Origin: Armigeres subalbatus | Lineage: Eukaryota > Arthropoda > Insecta > Diptera > Culicidae | NCBI RefSeq assembly: GCF_024139115.2 | Contig: NC_085140.1 | Coordinates: 318,187,259-318,251,258, forward strand | Reading direction: 5' to 3' | DNA length: 64,000 bases | Shown here: positions 20,398 through 32,049 of the stretch, in pieces | How the letters are laid out: every line of letters begins with the position of its first letter | Position numbering within the stretch: the stretch's first letter is position 1 | Notes under the pieces: model-generated | Databases searched by the model: none | Told to the model about the DNA's origin: nothing | The model's input: the letters and a program-made list of their open reading frames with translations, nothing else | Made by a program: the position numbers and the translations under genes

Positions 20398-22498
20398 CTG
20401 GAAGTGGCACTCCCAACGGAAGAGCAGCTAGGCGCAGCATCTCTTGAAGATGGCTGGAGAGATATTCGATCCGCCATTGGTAGCACCGCAACCGCTGCAC
20501 TTGGCACGGTGCCCCCGGATTAGAGAAACGACTGGTATGACGGCGAATGTGAGCAGTTAGTGGAAGAGAAGAATGCAGCATGGGCGAGATTGCTGCAACA
20601 CCGCACGAGGGCGAACGAGGCACGATATAAACAGGCGCGGAACAGACAAAACTCGATTTTCCGGAGGAAAAAGCGCCAGCAGGAAGATCGAGACCGTGAA
20701 GAGACGGAGCAACTGTACCGCGCTAATAACACACGAAAGTTCTATGAGAAGTTAAACCGTTCACGTAAGGGCCACGTGCCACAGCCTGATATGTGTAAGG
20801 ACATAAACGGGAACCTTCTTACGAACGAGCGTGAGGTGATCCAAAGTTGGCGGCAGCACTACGAAGAACACCTGAATGGCGATGTGGCAGACGAAGATGG
20901 CGGTATGGTGATGGACCTGGGAGAACGCGCGCAGGATATAATTTTACCGGCTCCGAATCTCCAGGAAATCCAGGAGGAGATTGGCCGGCTGAAGAACAAC
21001 AAAGCCCCTGGGGTTGACCAACTACCAGGAGAGCTATTTAAACACGGTGGTGAGGCACTGAATAGAGCGCTGCACTGGGTAATTACCAAGATTGGGGAGG
21101 AGGAAGTTTTGCCGCAGGAGTGGATGGAAGGTGTCGTATGTCCCATCTACAAAAAGGGCGATAAGCTGGATTGTAGCAACTACCGCGCAATCACATTGCT
21201 GAACGCCGCCTACAAGGTACTCTCCCAAATTTTATGCCGTCGACTAACACCAATTGCAAGAGAGTTCGTGGGGCAGTACCAGGCGGGTTTTATGGGCGAA
21301 CGCTCCACCACGGACCAGGTGTTCGCCATTCGCCAAGTACTGCAGTAATGCCGCGAATACAACGTGCCCACACATCATCTATTCATCGACTTCAAAGCCG
21401 CATATGATACAATCGATCGGGACCAGCTATGGCAGCTAATGCACGAACACGGTTTTCCGGATAAACTGACACGGTTGATCAAAGCGACGATGGATCGGGT
21501 GCTGTGCGTAGTTCGAGTTTCAGGGGCATTCTCGAGTCCCTTCGAAACCCGCAGAGGGTTACGGCAAGGTGATGGTCTTTCGTGTCTGCTATTCAACATC
21601 GCTTTGGAAGGGGTAATACGAAGAGCAGGGATTAACACGAGTGGTACAATTTTCAGTAAGTCCGTCCAGCTATTTGGCTTCGCCGACGACATAGATATTA
21701 TGGCACGTAACTTTGAGAAGATGGAGGAAGCCTACATCAGACTGAAGAGGGAAGCTTAGCGGATCGGACTAGTCATCAACACGTCGAAGACGAAGTACAT
21801 GATAGGAAGAGGTTCAAGAGAAGACAATGTGAGCCACCCACCGCGAGTTTGCATCGGTGGTGACGAAATCGAGGTGGTAGAAGAATTTGTGTACTTGGGC
21901 TCACTGGTAACTGCTGAAAATGATACCAGCAGAGAAATTCGGAGACGCATAGTGGCTGGAAATCGTACGTACTTTGGACTCCGCAAGACGCTCCGATCGA
22001 ATAGAGTTCGCCGCCGTACCAAACTGACAATCTACAAAACGCTAATTAGACCGGTAGTCCTCTACGGACACGAGACCTGGACGATGCTCGTGGAGGACCA
22101 ACGCGCACTTGAAGTTTTCGAAAGGAAAGTTCTGCGTACCATCTATGGTGGGGTGCAGATGGCGGACGGTACGTGGAGGAGGCGAATGAACCACGAGTTG
22201 CATCAGCTGTTGGGAGAACCATCCATCGTTCACACCGCGAAAATCGGACGACTGCGGTGGGCCGGGCACGTAGCCAGAATGTCGGACAGTAACCCGGTGA
22301 AAATGGTTCTCGACAACGATCCGACGGGCACAAGAAGGCGAGGTGCGCAGGGCAAGGTGGATCGATCAGGTGGAAGATGACTTGCGGACCCTCCGTAGAC
22401 TGCGTGGTTGGCGATGTGTAGCCATGGACCGAGCCGAATGGAGAAGACTCTTATATACCGCACAGGCCACTTCGGCCTTAGTCTGAATAAATAAATAA
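20398..22498 (+). pseudogene. 5'-truncated LINE, nearly complete RT ORF
   Basis: A single frame runs from the EN-RT linker (LEVALPTEEQLGAASLEDGW) through RT: NNKAPGVDQLPGELFKHGG, CPIYKKGDKLDCSNYRAITL, QYQAGFMGERSTTDQVF, HHLFIDFKAAYDTI, RRGLRQGDGLSCLLFNIALE, catalytic FADD (21,679-21,690). After it come VEEFVYLGSLV, LYGHETW and RLRWAGHVARM of the C-terminal region. In-frame stops lie at 20,521, 21,346 and 21,757, and a one-base loss near 22,350 shifts the frame before the expected end DRAEWRRLLYTAQATSALV. The endonuclease is absent. A 15-bp duplication with one mismatch (20,383-20,397 and 22,499-22,513) and a (AAAT)n tail bound it. It is a recent but inactive RTE-like copy. Confidence 0.92.
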
Positions 22499-22851
22499 AT
22501 AATTTTTCAACAGTTAAAAAACGGTTTCGGTAAATCAACCAATCCCATAAGATGCATCTTCAGCATCGGTTGCGATCGTCGGAGGTGGTTGCTGCAGAAA
22601 ATTCATTCGCTATACGATACAGACCCTAGCGGTTAAATAGTAATCCTCTTTACTTGGTTGGGCAAATCGAAATCAAGTGTAAAGAAGTTATTCCTCCGCG
22701 GCCTTCTATAAATGAATGTATCGCCATTCTCGAATTTACTATTCAACATAACACTTGAGGGAGCGATTATCGACCACTAAAAATCACTCCCAAGGCATAG
22801 TTGCAAGTAGTTCGGTTCTGAACTTAGAGAAAATTCCTCTCAAATGATTTT

Positions 22852-23270
22852 TGCCTTTCTCGTACAACTAAGTTGTACCGAAAGGCTATCATTTCACTCC
22901 GAAAACGAACTGTTTATAGAAGCCTCTGAGACTCATAGTATTATATACCAATCGACTCAGCTCGACGAGCTGAGCACATGTCTGTCTGTCCGTGTGTATG
23001 TATGTGTGTATGTGTGTGTGTATCTGTGTGCACAAAAGCTATAAAAAACATTAGACAACTTTTCGTATAGTAATCCTTAACCGATTTTCTCGCAACAAGT
23101 TTCATTCGACAGGGGACAAAGCCTTGTTGATCACTATTGAATTTTATAACGATCAGTCATTGCGTTTAAAAGTTATGAAGAAAATGGTACATCAGACCAT
23201 ATAAACCCCATATAAGGTTGGTGTCTTAACTAAATGCGAGAAAGGCATCACCAACGCTAGGTGGATTAAT
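22852..23270. mobile_element. Mosquito repeat with TGCCTTTCTCG ends and TGTC/GTAT microsatellite
   Basis: TGCCTTTCTCG at 22,852 is mirrored by CGAGAAAGGCA at 23,237-23,247. The body has AACTAAGTTGTACCGAAAGG, ATCGACTCAGCTCGACGA and a variable GTCTGTC/GTATGTGTG run (22,981-23,035). This arrangement is a familiar multi-copy element in mosquito genomes. There is no coding capacity. The class is not certain. Confidence 0.65.
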
Positions 23271-23280
23271 CTGGGTTTTT

Positions 23281-24350
23281 TTGTTTAAAACAAAATTGAA
23301 TCATTTGTTTGAGAAACTGCATATATCCATTTTACACAATTTCGAGAAAACAACAAAAAACTGTTTTTGAACAAATTGACACCGAATATTTTGATTTCTT
23401 TGATACAGATCAATAGTTTTTGGCAAAACTCAACACCCTGGGGCACTTTCAATGCGAAAACTGTAAGCAGTACTCCATAATTGCTCTTCAAAGTGCGTGG
23501 ACATTAGGGCAGTTCAAATTTCAAAAATGTTTGAAAATTCCAACTCCCATATGTCTATTAGCATCATTTTGATAATATAGGAGTCCTGGCAAAATTTCAG
23601 GCTATTCGGTGGCCATTTAGGGGTGGCGCGAAGTCAATTTATGTTTATATGGAAATTTGTATGGGAAAAACTTTAAATTTATTCAAGTCTTTCTACAACT
23701 GTCTAATTGTGTTGAATTCAAATAAACATCCCCAACATTCCTTTTTGGAATCTATATAAATGAGATCTCCGGATAACACATTAGTTATGAGTGGATTGAA
23801 CGGTTCTATTGACAGTGTGAATATGAGATAAATGGCAAAAATGGTATAATTAGCCTCAACGTAGCAGTGGAAATATAAATCAAAATTAATTAGTTATACA
23901 CTGGTTGAGCTCAAATAGATACCAAAAATGGAGGTTGAAGATGTTTATTTAAATTCATCACGATTTAAGAGTTGTAGGGGAATTTGAAAAAATTTTAGGT
24001 TTTTCCCATACAAATTTCCATATAAACATAAATTGACTTCGCGCCACCCCTAAATGGCCACCGATTTGCCTGAAATTTTGCCAGGACTCCTATATTATCA
24101 AAATGATGCTAATAGACATATGGGAGTTGGAATTTTCGAACATTTTTGAAATGTGAACTGCCCTACTGGACATATGTAGTTTCTCAAACAAACGAAAAAA
24201 ATTTCATACATTCCTGAACAAAAATTTTTTTTTTGTTTTTTTTGCCAGAATACGTGTTTTTGGACGAAGATTCAGAAGATATAAAAATCTCATTTTGGCC
24301 AAACATGTTACATATGCAGTTTCTCAAACAAACGGTTCAATTCTGGCCAA
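23281..24350. mobile_element. Outer inverted-repeat element (partly decayed)
   Basis: AAAATTGAATCATTTGTTTG plus AGAAACTGCATAT near 23,290-23,325 is mirrored by ATATGCAGTTTCTCAAACAA near 24,311-24,340. A second, shorter inverse copy lies at about 24,173-24,196. The inner element at 23,507-24,163 sits inside these arms. The ends are approximate. Confidence 0.5.
23507..24163. mobile_element. MITE with ~170-bp inverted repeats, TA flanks
   Basis: The left arm starts GGGCAGTTCAAATTTC and the right arm ends GTGAACTGCCC. The arms match over about 170 bp, including GGGGTGGCGCGAAGTCAATT and its inverse. TA dinucleotides at 23,505-23,506 and 24,164-24,165 fit a Tc1/mariner-type duplication. The 320-bp centre has no coding frame. 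Confidence 0.85.
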
Positions 24351-24599
24351 GAAAAAGTCCGATTTATTTTTAAGAATGCGATCTCAACCAATAACAGCAG
24401 CCACATGAATATCAGAATCTAGCGAGAAAATTTTCACTTGAGTGTTGCTGTTGCCGATAATTGTCAACCAAATAACTGCCGACGCCATTGATGCTAATAA
24501 AGTTTCTGTAGCAAAAAAATCAGAAGGGTTGTGTACAAGACACGATAGGTAGCCGTTGGACGATGCGATTGATCTTTCTGTCGTCACTAAGCGATTGGG

Positions 24600-25140
24600 A
24601 TTTGTAATTCCTTCGGAAATTCCTCCAGGAATTCCTTCGAAAGTTCCTCCAGGAATTCCTTCAGAAGTTCCTACAGGAATTCCTTCGGAAGTTCCTCCAG
24701 GAATTTCTTCGGAAGTTCCTCCAATTCCTGGAGGAACTTCCAGGAGGAATTCCTGGAGGAACTTCCAGGAGGAATTCCTGGAGGAACTTCCAGGAGGAAT
24801 TCCTGGAGGAACTTCCAGGAGGAATTCCTGGAGGAACTTCCAGGAGGAATTCCTGGAGGAACTTCCAGGAGGAATTCCTGGAGGAACTTCCAGGAGGAAT
24901 TCCTGGAGGAATTCCTGGAGGAACTTCCAGGAGGAATTCCTGGAGGAACTTCCAGGAGGAATTCCTGGAGGAACTTCCAGGAGGAATTCCTGGAGGAACT
25001 TCCAGGAGGAATTCCTGGAGGAACTTCCAGGAGGAATTCCTGGAGGAATTTCCGGAGGAATTCCTGGAGGAAGTTCCACAGGAGTTCATGGAGCAACCTC
25101 CGGAGGAATTCATGGAGGAGCTTGTGGAGGAATTCCTGGA
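24600..25140. repeat. 25-bp self-complementary minisatellite
   Basis: The core (about 24,725-25,055) repeats GGAATTCCTGGAGGAACTTC-type units of 25 bp. The EcoRI palindrome GAATTC and the TTCCTGGAGGAA palindrome make both strands alike. At about 24,722 the orientation flips: upstream units read as TTCCTCCAGGAATTCC, with CTTCGGAAG variants. The 25-bp period gives a 25-residue periodicity in translation on both strands. These frames are artefacts. Confidence 0.95.
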
Positions 25141-25169
25141 GGAGCTTTTCTGCCGTGCGCCACAAGAAA

Positions 25170-25333
25170 GGGAGCATCCATAAATTACGTAACGCTCATA
25201 GGGGGGAGGGGGTTGGGGTTGACCGAAGTGTGACAATCCATACAAAAATTTTCAATGATTCATTCAAAAAGTGTGACAGGGGGGGGGGGTGAAAATGGCC
25301 AATTTTTGAGTTACGTAATTAATGGATCTTCCC
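25170..25333. mobile_element. MITE with GGGAGCATCCATAAATTACG ends
   Basis: GGGAGCATCCATAAATTACG at 25,170 is mirrored by CGTAATTAATGGATCTTCCC ending at 25,333, with three differences. Two G-runs lie between. This is a familiar palindromic repeat in mosquito genomes. There is no coding capacity. Confidence 0.8.
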
Positions 25334-26200
25334 AAAATATGGTGTTGACTACTCTCCCGAAATGGCAATTTTTGTATGGAATTTGGAAAACTTGGTTGAA
25401 GTAAAAAGAGCTTCCTTCAAAATTTCACGCGGTCACATATACTTTTTATTACATCATAAATCTTTGAAAAATTTCAAAACTTTTGTCAGTTTGGGTTTTG
25501 CAAAACTTGGTTCCTTAATGCCTCAAATCATCAAACAGAGGTTTAGTTGTTTAGTATTTTAGAGCAGGGAATCAATTTTTCTGGAATGCGCGTGCGAAAC
25601 AAGCGACAAAAGCGAACCAACGACAAAGGTTTGTTGTTGTCGGAGATAATAATGACAAAGATCCGAAATTTTTTGTCAACAACAAAAAAGAAGACAATCT
25701 TGTTGCTAACTTCTCAACCCGTTATTTTGCATTATTTGCTCTTATTTTGAACCAACAAAGGGAATTCGCACTAAGTGGTCCAAAATATGAGCACTGGATC
25801 TGGTGGTCCAAAATACCTCCCTTACCCTATAACAGTTTCTCGGAAAAAAATAAAAGGATTTCCTTCGAAAATTCAAAATATTTTTCTCTGAAAAATGAGA
25901 AGAAAATATTTGCATGTTAAAAGATTTTACCTTGGAAAGATGGATCTCTGTTTCCACTGAAAATTATCAATAATTTCTCTTGAATCACCAGCTAAGTTTC
26001 GCTTAGGAATTGAAAAGAGCACTAAAGGGCAATTTCCAGGAAATCGAGAGGTATTTTCCTTAGAAGAATATTTCAGGAAGATTCATAAACTTTTTCGGGC
26101 GATATTCAGAATATTTCCAAGAAAAGTGCATGGAAATAAATCGTCACGTCAATTCACGTGGCTGCCTGCTAAATTTACTTTCGGTGTGGCGTTTTAAACG
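25334..26200. other. Unassigned DNA
   Basis: Short frames only. CACTAAGTGGTCCAAAATA and GGTGGTCCAAAATACC near 25,771-25,817 form a small direct repeat. No gene recognised. Confidence 0.4.
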
Positions 26201-26415
26201 CTGCTGCCGCTGAGCAACGGTATTCGGCCAAACGGCCCTTCCTCTTTGGCCGAAAAGGTCATTCGGTCGAAAGGGTCATTTGGTCGAAAGGGTAATTTGG
26301 CCGAAAGGGTCATTTGAATAAATAGGACATTTGGCCGAATAAGACATTTGGCCGAATAGGACATTTGGCAGAATAGATCGTCTGGCCGAATAGGACATTT
26401 GACCGAACATGTCAT
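26200..26415. repeat. GGCCGAAT-type short tandem repeat
   Basis: About ten diverged units of 17-23 bp follow the pattern CATTTGGCCGAATAGGA. The same motif family recurs at 32,050-32,115, 33,290-33,385 and 48,930-49,480. The frames here are repeat artefacts. Confidence 0.85.
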
Positions 26416-27098
26416 TTGAAACGTTAGAAATGAGAAGTGAGAAGAAAGACGTCTCACTACTCACTCTCCTTGCCATATATGACACGTGATTTCTAGACAG
26501 CCCTTTCTTGCAATAAGAACGCGTTTACTGGAATTAGACGACCGAGTATTTTACTTATTTTGTCATAGCACGTGTTTATTACGAATAAGCTAAAAGATGA
26601 CGATTCTTTACGTTTCTTTCATTTTCTTGGAATAAAATAATATTGCTGCCTCTTTAGGAGTAGCCACAAGCAAAAACATGAAAATATTACGGATCTCTGC
26701 TGGTTGCTGCTCAGATAATTGCGACACTCACTAAATACAACAGTGGAATTGAAATCTTACTCGCTGCATGCACTTTTCATGAGAAATACTAAAATAAATA
26801 GTACATACAGCAAAAGTTGAAGATGACATTGAAAAAGGGGGGTATCATAAATTGCATGTAGATATTTATTTAATTTATCTGGAGAGTCAAAATATGCTCT
26901 ATTAACACGTTTTAACTACAACTCATTGCAAGTGAGACATACTAATGCCCAGAATGTTTTCTTTACTTAATAGCGATTTGATAATATTTCAACACACCGC
27001 AGTTTCTGGTATAAGGGTACACTTTTAACAATTTTGCACCTAAAACATCATTAAAGTACACCGTCGAAAAACATGATCGAATGCTCGTTTGTGGTTAG
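26416..27098. other. Unassigned AT-rich DNA
   Basis: No repeat or gene recognised. Confidence 0.4.
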
Positions 27099-27100
27099 TA

Positions 27101-28226
27101 AAGGGTGTACGGAATCAAATTGCATCACTTTCAAAGGTCGATAACAGTTCGCCTTCTGGGCTGATTTTAACGAATTTTTGTGGAAAACGGCTTCAGCATG
27201 TGTTATTCACATTGCGTGAGTTTCATTACGAAATTTCCAATAGTTTATAAAATACAGCCAAAGGAACAGGGCGTGTGCAAATAAATCTTATAAAAAGATG
27301 TTAGTAATCCAATTTTGTGCCTATGATCCCAAAATCACTAGAATTGCGGCCGATCGAAAGATACTGATCGAGAATGAAAACACGAGCTTCGGAAGCCTCC
27401 AAAATTGATCATTACGGAACATAAAATGTTGATTTGGCCTTTAACATCAACATTTCGTATTGGTTTATAACTCCAACGTCAACATTTTCGATTATCCGAC
27501 TAATACAGGTAAACTTTCCAACAAACTTTCTGTTTAGTCGCTTCTATAGTAAAAAACCAAAATCAGAAAAAAATAGAAAAGCGCTGAAATCCAATTTTGG
27601 ACTGATATTTGTCAGATTTTGGGAGAGCATCAATCTTATTATTCAGGCCGGTTCACACTGCAGCACTTTTTTTGATTTTTTGTTTTCGATTTTTATAATA
27701 GTTAGAGCCGTCAAAAAATATGGTTTCTTTGGAAAAGTTGACTTTAATTAAGTTAAATAATCGACTGAGAGAATAAAATTAGTTAATTTTTTTGTTGGGA
27801 TAGATTGCAAGATGGTGTTCGCTTCCGATCCGGCAGGTACGAGACGGCGTGTAGCGCAGCGAGCGAGATGGGCAGACCAGGTGCAGAACGACTTGGCGAG
27901 CGTGGGGCGTATCCGAGGATGGAGAGATGCGGCCTCGAACCGTGCATTGTGGCGTCAAATTGTTGATTCAGTGTTATCTGTTTAGATGTTAACTAAATAA
28001 ATGAAATGCAGGATGAAAAATGTTAGAGACATGTACAAAATCTTATGAGTTCATTTAAGAAAAAAGATTCAGCATTTGGATGTATTTGAAAATTACAGTG
28101 AAACAGTTATACGTAGTCAAAGCTTACATATTGTATTTCAGTCCCTGAAAATTTCATGACAATCGGTTGATAGACTAATTTTTGGCGAGTAGTTCAAAGT
28201 GATGCAATTTGATTCCGTACACCCTT
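27101..28226. mobile_element. TA-flanked DNA element, 1.13 kb
   Basis: AAGGGTGTACGGAATCAAAT plus TGCATCACTTT at 27,101-27,131 is exactly mirrored at the right end (28,196-28,226). TA lies on both sides (27,099-27,100 and 28,227-28,228). This fits a non-autonomous Tc1/mariner-type element. No transposase (DDE/D) frame is visible. The open frame at 27,434-27,751 has no motif. A LINE 3' end is nested at 27,815-28,006. Confidence 0.8.
27815..28006 (+). pseudogene. LINE 3' terminal fragment nested in DNA element
   Basis: It translates as VFASDPAGTRRRVAQRARWA followed by DQVQNDLASVGRIRGWRDAA and a stop, then an AAATAAATG tail. This corresponds to the extreme C-terminus of RTE-like LINEs (compare DPTGTRRRGAQ in the copy at 20.4 kb). 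TGCAAGATG (27,806-27,814) and TGCAGGATG (28,007-28,015) form a probable 9-bp target duplication with one mismatch. It is heavily 5'-truncated. Confidence 0.8.
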
Positions 28227-28228
28227 TA

Positions 28229-31034
28229 TGAATCATTAACTATTATATGTTATGTTTACGGTGTAGCAGCTATCATAACCCGGATAGTTAGTTATTGAAT
28301 TTTGCATTGAATGGCGAGTTCGGCATTGGGGGATCTCCCACTAAAAAGTATTTAGATGCAATGATCATTTGCGGCCTATAAACAATAAGTGGAAACAGGA
28401 AACGTTTTAGTGGAGTCATGAATCCAACCCAAAGATGCCTCATTTACGATGCCATAAAAGGGCGCTGCTTGCAAATAAAAGATATCAATGAACATTTCGC
28501 CAGGCAAACACGTTTTGCATCTCCATCCGGATGGCCTTTTCTCACGCTAGTCATAAACCAGCAAAACCAACTATAGCATGCATAAAATAAATAACATCGC
28601 TGCATTGTTATGTCTTCCATCGGTCGAAGAAAATTCCGGATAAAGTTGTCAACCGTCGTCGCCTTCCAGGTCCAGCTATTGGGAAGCCAACGTAGGCCCG
28701 GCCACAGTGGTCGTCCGATCGTGCTTTCATTCATGCCTCATCAATCAATCGGACCGTATCTCCGCCGCATCAAACCTTCCTGAACGGTTCAACATGAGCG
28801 ATATATTTACAAAACTTTCATCATAACAGAAGCAAAAACATTTTTATTAGTTCATTCACGCCTATTGGCGGAACAACGATAGGAAACGATCGATTCGCTT
28901 CCAAGCGATTTCGATCAGTTTGTTTTCGTTCCAAAGAAAGCGCGATTGTAAACGATCGATTGGGTGCTTAGCTCCATCATCCACAGTCGTCGTGGGTCTC
29001 CGCTCCTTTCTACGCTGAATGAACTTCCCGTTGCGTTTTCTTCTGAAGGAGAGCTCGTTTCCAGTATTTAACATCTTAATTTTAAACAGTGACTGTTATG
29101 CAAATTAACTCGAATAAGTAAGTGCTTTTGTGGTGTCGGAGATAATTCTACTTGCTGCCACTGAGTACAGAAGGGACATGTCTCATAAAGGTATAACTGC
29201 CTTATAAGTTACGATATTAATTGGCGTAATGTCATGATTGCAACTCAATCCTATTAGGAATATTTTTTAATATGTGTTCCACCGTCCAGGATTTTTTCGT
29301 CCAAATATGCAAATTTTTAGGGGCAATGAATTTTTTTATAGATATATATTCCTATAATTATCGAAACATTCTTTAACTAATGCGAGCTGGTTTTTAAAGT
29401 ACTAGGACATAGTTTTTTTTAGCAATATTTTTAACTTCCTAATTTCCAGATTTGAGCCAGTTATTCCTTCATGTACAGTACAACCTACTGGTGGACTGTG
29501 ATTTCCGATGGTCGATACAGTCGAGTGCAAATAACGAGTGACGTCGACGGAGTTCCTGGCGATGCGATGCGATGGATGACGATGCAGAGCTGCTGATGCC
29601 GGATCGGATTTGGTTTCACAACAGTCCTCCTGACGACCGCGAGTGTGGGAGTCGTGGGACGAAGCCGACGATCGATGAACTGTGACGCTCCGTGGAAATG
29701 CTTACTCCATATCCAGCCAGAAAACGACGATTTGGCACGCGGGTTGATCTTTGACGGGTCAGTAGTGGAAGCCCATACCATCATGCATACATTGCATATA
29801 GCTTGCAGTCAGTCAGAAGTGCGATATTTTCAAATGAGATTTCAATTATCCCTAATGTAAACAAGCTGCATCATTCTGGCCAAGCAAGAAGCATGGATGG
29901 AAAACTGCCAACTGGCAAGTCTCGTGATGCGGCGATGATATTTCGCCGCGTTCGAATGCGAGACGTGCTAATCAGTCCGAACTTGGGGGAGGACCATCAA
30001 GGAAAAAAAAAGTATGTTTGCATGCTGCCGGTTGATGAGTTTACGCTTTAATTTTTATGATCACGTTTAATGCGGCACTTCTTAACGGGCTGTTTATGCT
30101 TTGCTCAGCCGAGGCTTATGAGATTTTCTCCTTTTTTGTGTTCGGAATTTGTTATGATTTTAGCCGAGAGGATGAAGAGCAGTTATTTCTTTTTTTTTAC
30201 GATGGCTGCCGGTTTATTCTTCTCGATTTCAGTTTTTGTTTAGTATTTTGAGTTCTAAGGAACCAAGTGCGGGAATGCTACTTGGAGCAAAATTATACGG
30301 AACAAACGAGCATCTTGTTGAGTACCGTGATCCTGAAAGGGAGTGCAGTTGGCGGCTCCGCCTGACAGTTGATTGCGATGCAAGTTTCCTTGGAATTGTT
30401 GATGTTTGCTTATGACTACAAAGAAGGAATTCAATTTTCCCATTTTATCACGGCTACGGAAACGTTTGCATAGTTATTGTGATCTAAGCTTGATAGCTTT
30501 CGTATGTGCTAGATAATATTTGCTTCTGACGGATTATGGTAGATTTTCAAGATTCAGATTTACGATTATTAGCAAAAACTCGCATGGACCAGAGCAACTT
30601 GATAACCATATGACTGTTTCTCGCATGAGTTAAAAATGGAGTTTTACCCTATTTTTTTAATAAACCCTTTCAAGTCCAAGAAGTTATATATAACTCCAGA
30701 AGAAAATTGGCTGAACATATTTAATCGCACGATGGACGGCCTGGATTTTCCAACTTGGTTGAGTCGGTCCAGGGTGTTGAGTTAGGCAGCATACAATGCG
30801 TTGAGATAAGTAAAGGCATCATCGCTGACGTCCTCCAGGACAATATCTATGATCCTGTTGTTCAACCTCCCACATGCCAACACTTCCTTATGGTGGTACT
30901 TTATCTGTGTTCGCAGATATCATTTTCTTCGTCCTGTAACGTGGAGTGTTGGAGGTGGATTGGTCAAAGCACTTTATCTATGCTCTGACTACTCGAATAC
31001 CACTTGGATGATTTGTTACCAAAATATACTATGG
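28229..31034. other. Largely single-copy-looking DNA, no gene recognised
   Basis: Base composition is mixed, with better-balanced patches at 28,440-28,760, 28,860-29,080 and 29,470-30,050. Open frames of 60-100 codons (for example 29,803-30,051 plus and 28,444-28,734 minus) show no motif I recognise and no splice-supported context. These patches could be regulatory or intronic. Confidence 0.4.
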
Positions 31035-31262
31035 GATTCACGGCCGTGCGGTTAGTGGCGTCTGTGGTCTTGGTTCATTTGCATTGTATGGAGTGTGGGT
31101 TCTATTCCTGCCCTAGTAATGAGAAATGGGTGCTCTGTAAAGGTATTGTCCGTTGGCTATGTGTCAAAAATTCAACCTGTGCGACCTTTGGTCCAGTGTT
31201 TTTAAGATCGTCTATTCTCGTGTTGTTGAGTAGACCTAGACACCTTTACGTGGTGTGTTAAA
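31035..31262 (+). mobile_element. tRNA-derived SINE, decayed
   Basis: A head with GGCCGTGCGGTTAGTGGCG (A-box-like) and GTGTGGGTTCTATTCCTGCC (B-box with one change) is followed by a GAGAAATGGGTGCTCTGTAA body. The style is that of mosquito tRNA-related SINEs. No clear target duplication was found. Confidence 0.6.
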
Positions 31263-31588
31263 TTTACCACACTGAATAATATAGTTCATATTTTCTTGAT
31301 AATACTTATGAGTGATGGTCGGGAGAGTATGAAACGTCTAAATTTTACTTTCAAATCAGGTCAATGAAGTAAATTGTAAAAACGTAACTCAATCAACCAT
31401 AGACTAATTTAAAAGTTGATAACTTGAATCTCTAAGCTCCAGAAAACTCATTAATGAATCTGCTCTATGTTATGGTGAGATTACAAAATGCCAAGAGCTA
31501 TGAAATCAGATTTCTGAACAAAAACGGACCTCATTAGAAGATGGATAAAATAAGTTTGAACTGATTATGGATCGACTGTACGTTTTAA

Positions 31589-31745
31589 TTTCATTTATCG
31601 AACGGCTACTCAGTCTTGCACTTATTACAACGAGTTTTTTATTTACCCGACGTATTTACGTATTTACCCCCCGTGTCGAAACGTCGGGTAAATAAAAAAC
31701 TCGTTGTAATAAGTGCAAGACTGAGTAGCCGTTCAATAAATGAAA
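31589..31745. repeat. Near-perfect 65-bp inverted repeat, 27-bp spacer
   Basis: Arms 31,589-31,653 and 31,681-31,745 are complementary with a single mismatch (TATCGAAC against TATTGAAC). Just outside the arms AAAATAAGTTTGAACT occurs as a direct repeat (near 31,547 and 31,744). This looks like a recent inverted duplication. It creates a cruciform/hairpin and a short plus-strand frame with no function. Confidence 0.95.
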
Positions 31746-32045
31746 ATAAGTTTGAACTTCTGTACCGATGCAAGGACAAAATCAGTATTATCTCACTTTT
31801 GTGTTGTATCCGAAACTGTTTAAAAAGTGCGCCTTTGAGAATCGGTGAAAGCCATTTCTCGAAAGGCTTAAATAGCGATATCTTGATCTGAAGTAGCCTT
31901 ACATCAGAAACAATGACGAGGTGCAGGGTTTATTAAAACTATTGTATCCACAGATTAACCCAATGTCGTCATTGTCTCTGAAATATAAGCATGCTGTCAA
32001 CAATCAGATTAAACTCACCGCGAATGAATACGGCATAATGGTTTT
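31746..32045. other. Unassigned DNA
   Basis: An 18-bp inverted pair (TCAGAAACAATGACGA near 31,905, inverse near 31,964-31,981) is the only structure seen. Confidence 0.4.
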
Positions 32046-32049
32046 GGTG

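Noticed and set aside
24600..25140. CRISPR array
   Set aside because: Contiguous tandem units without unique spacers, in a eukaryotic genome context.
24384..25245. Proline/glycine or serine-rich repeat proteins on both strands
   Set aside because: 25-bp self-complementary satellite; mirrored frames on both strands are expected.
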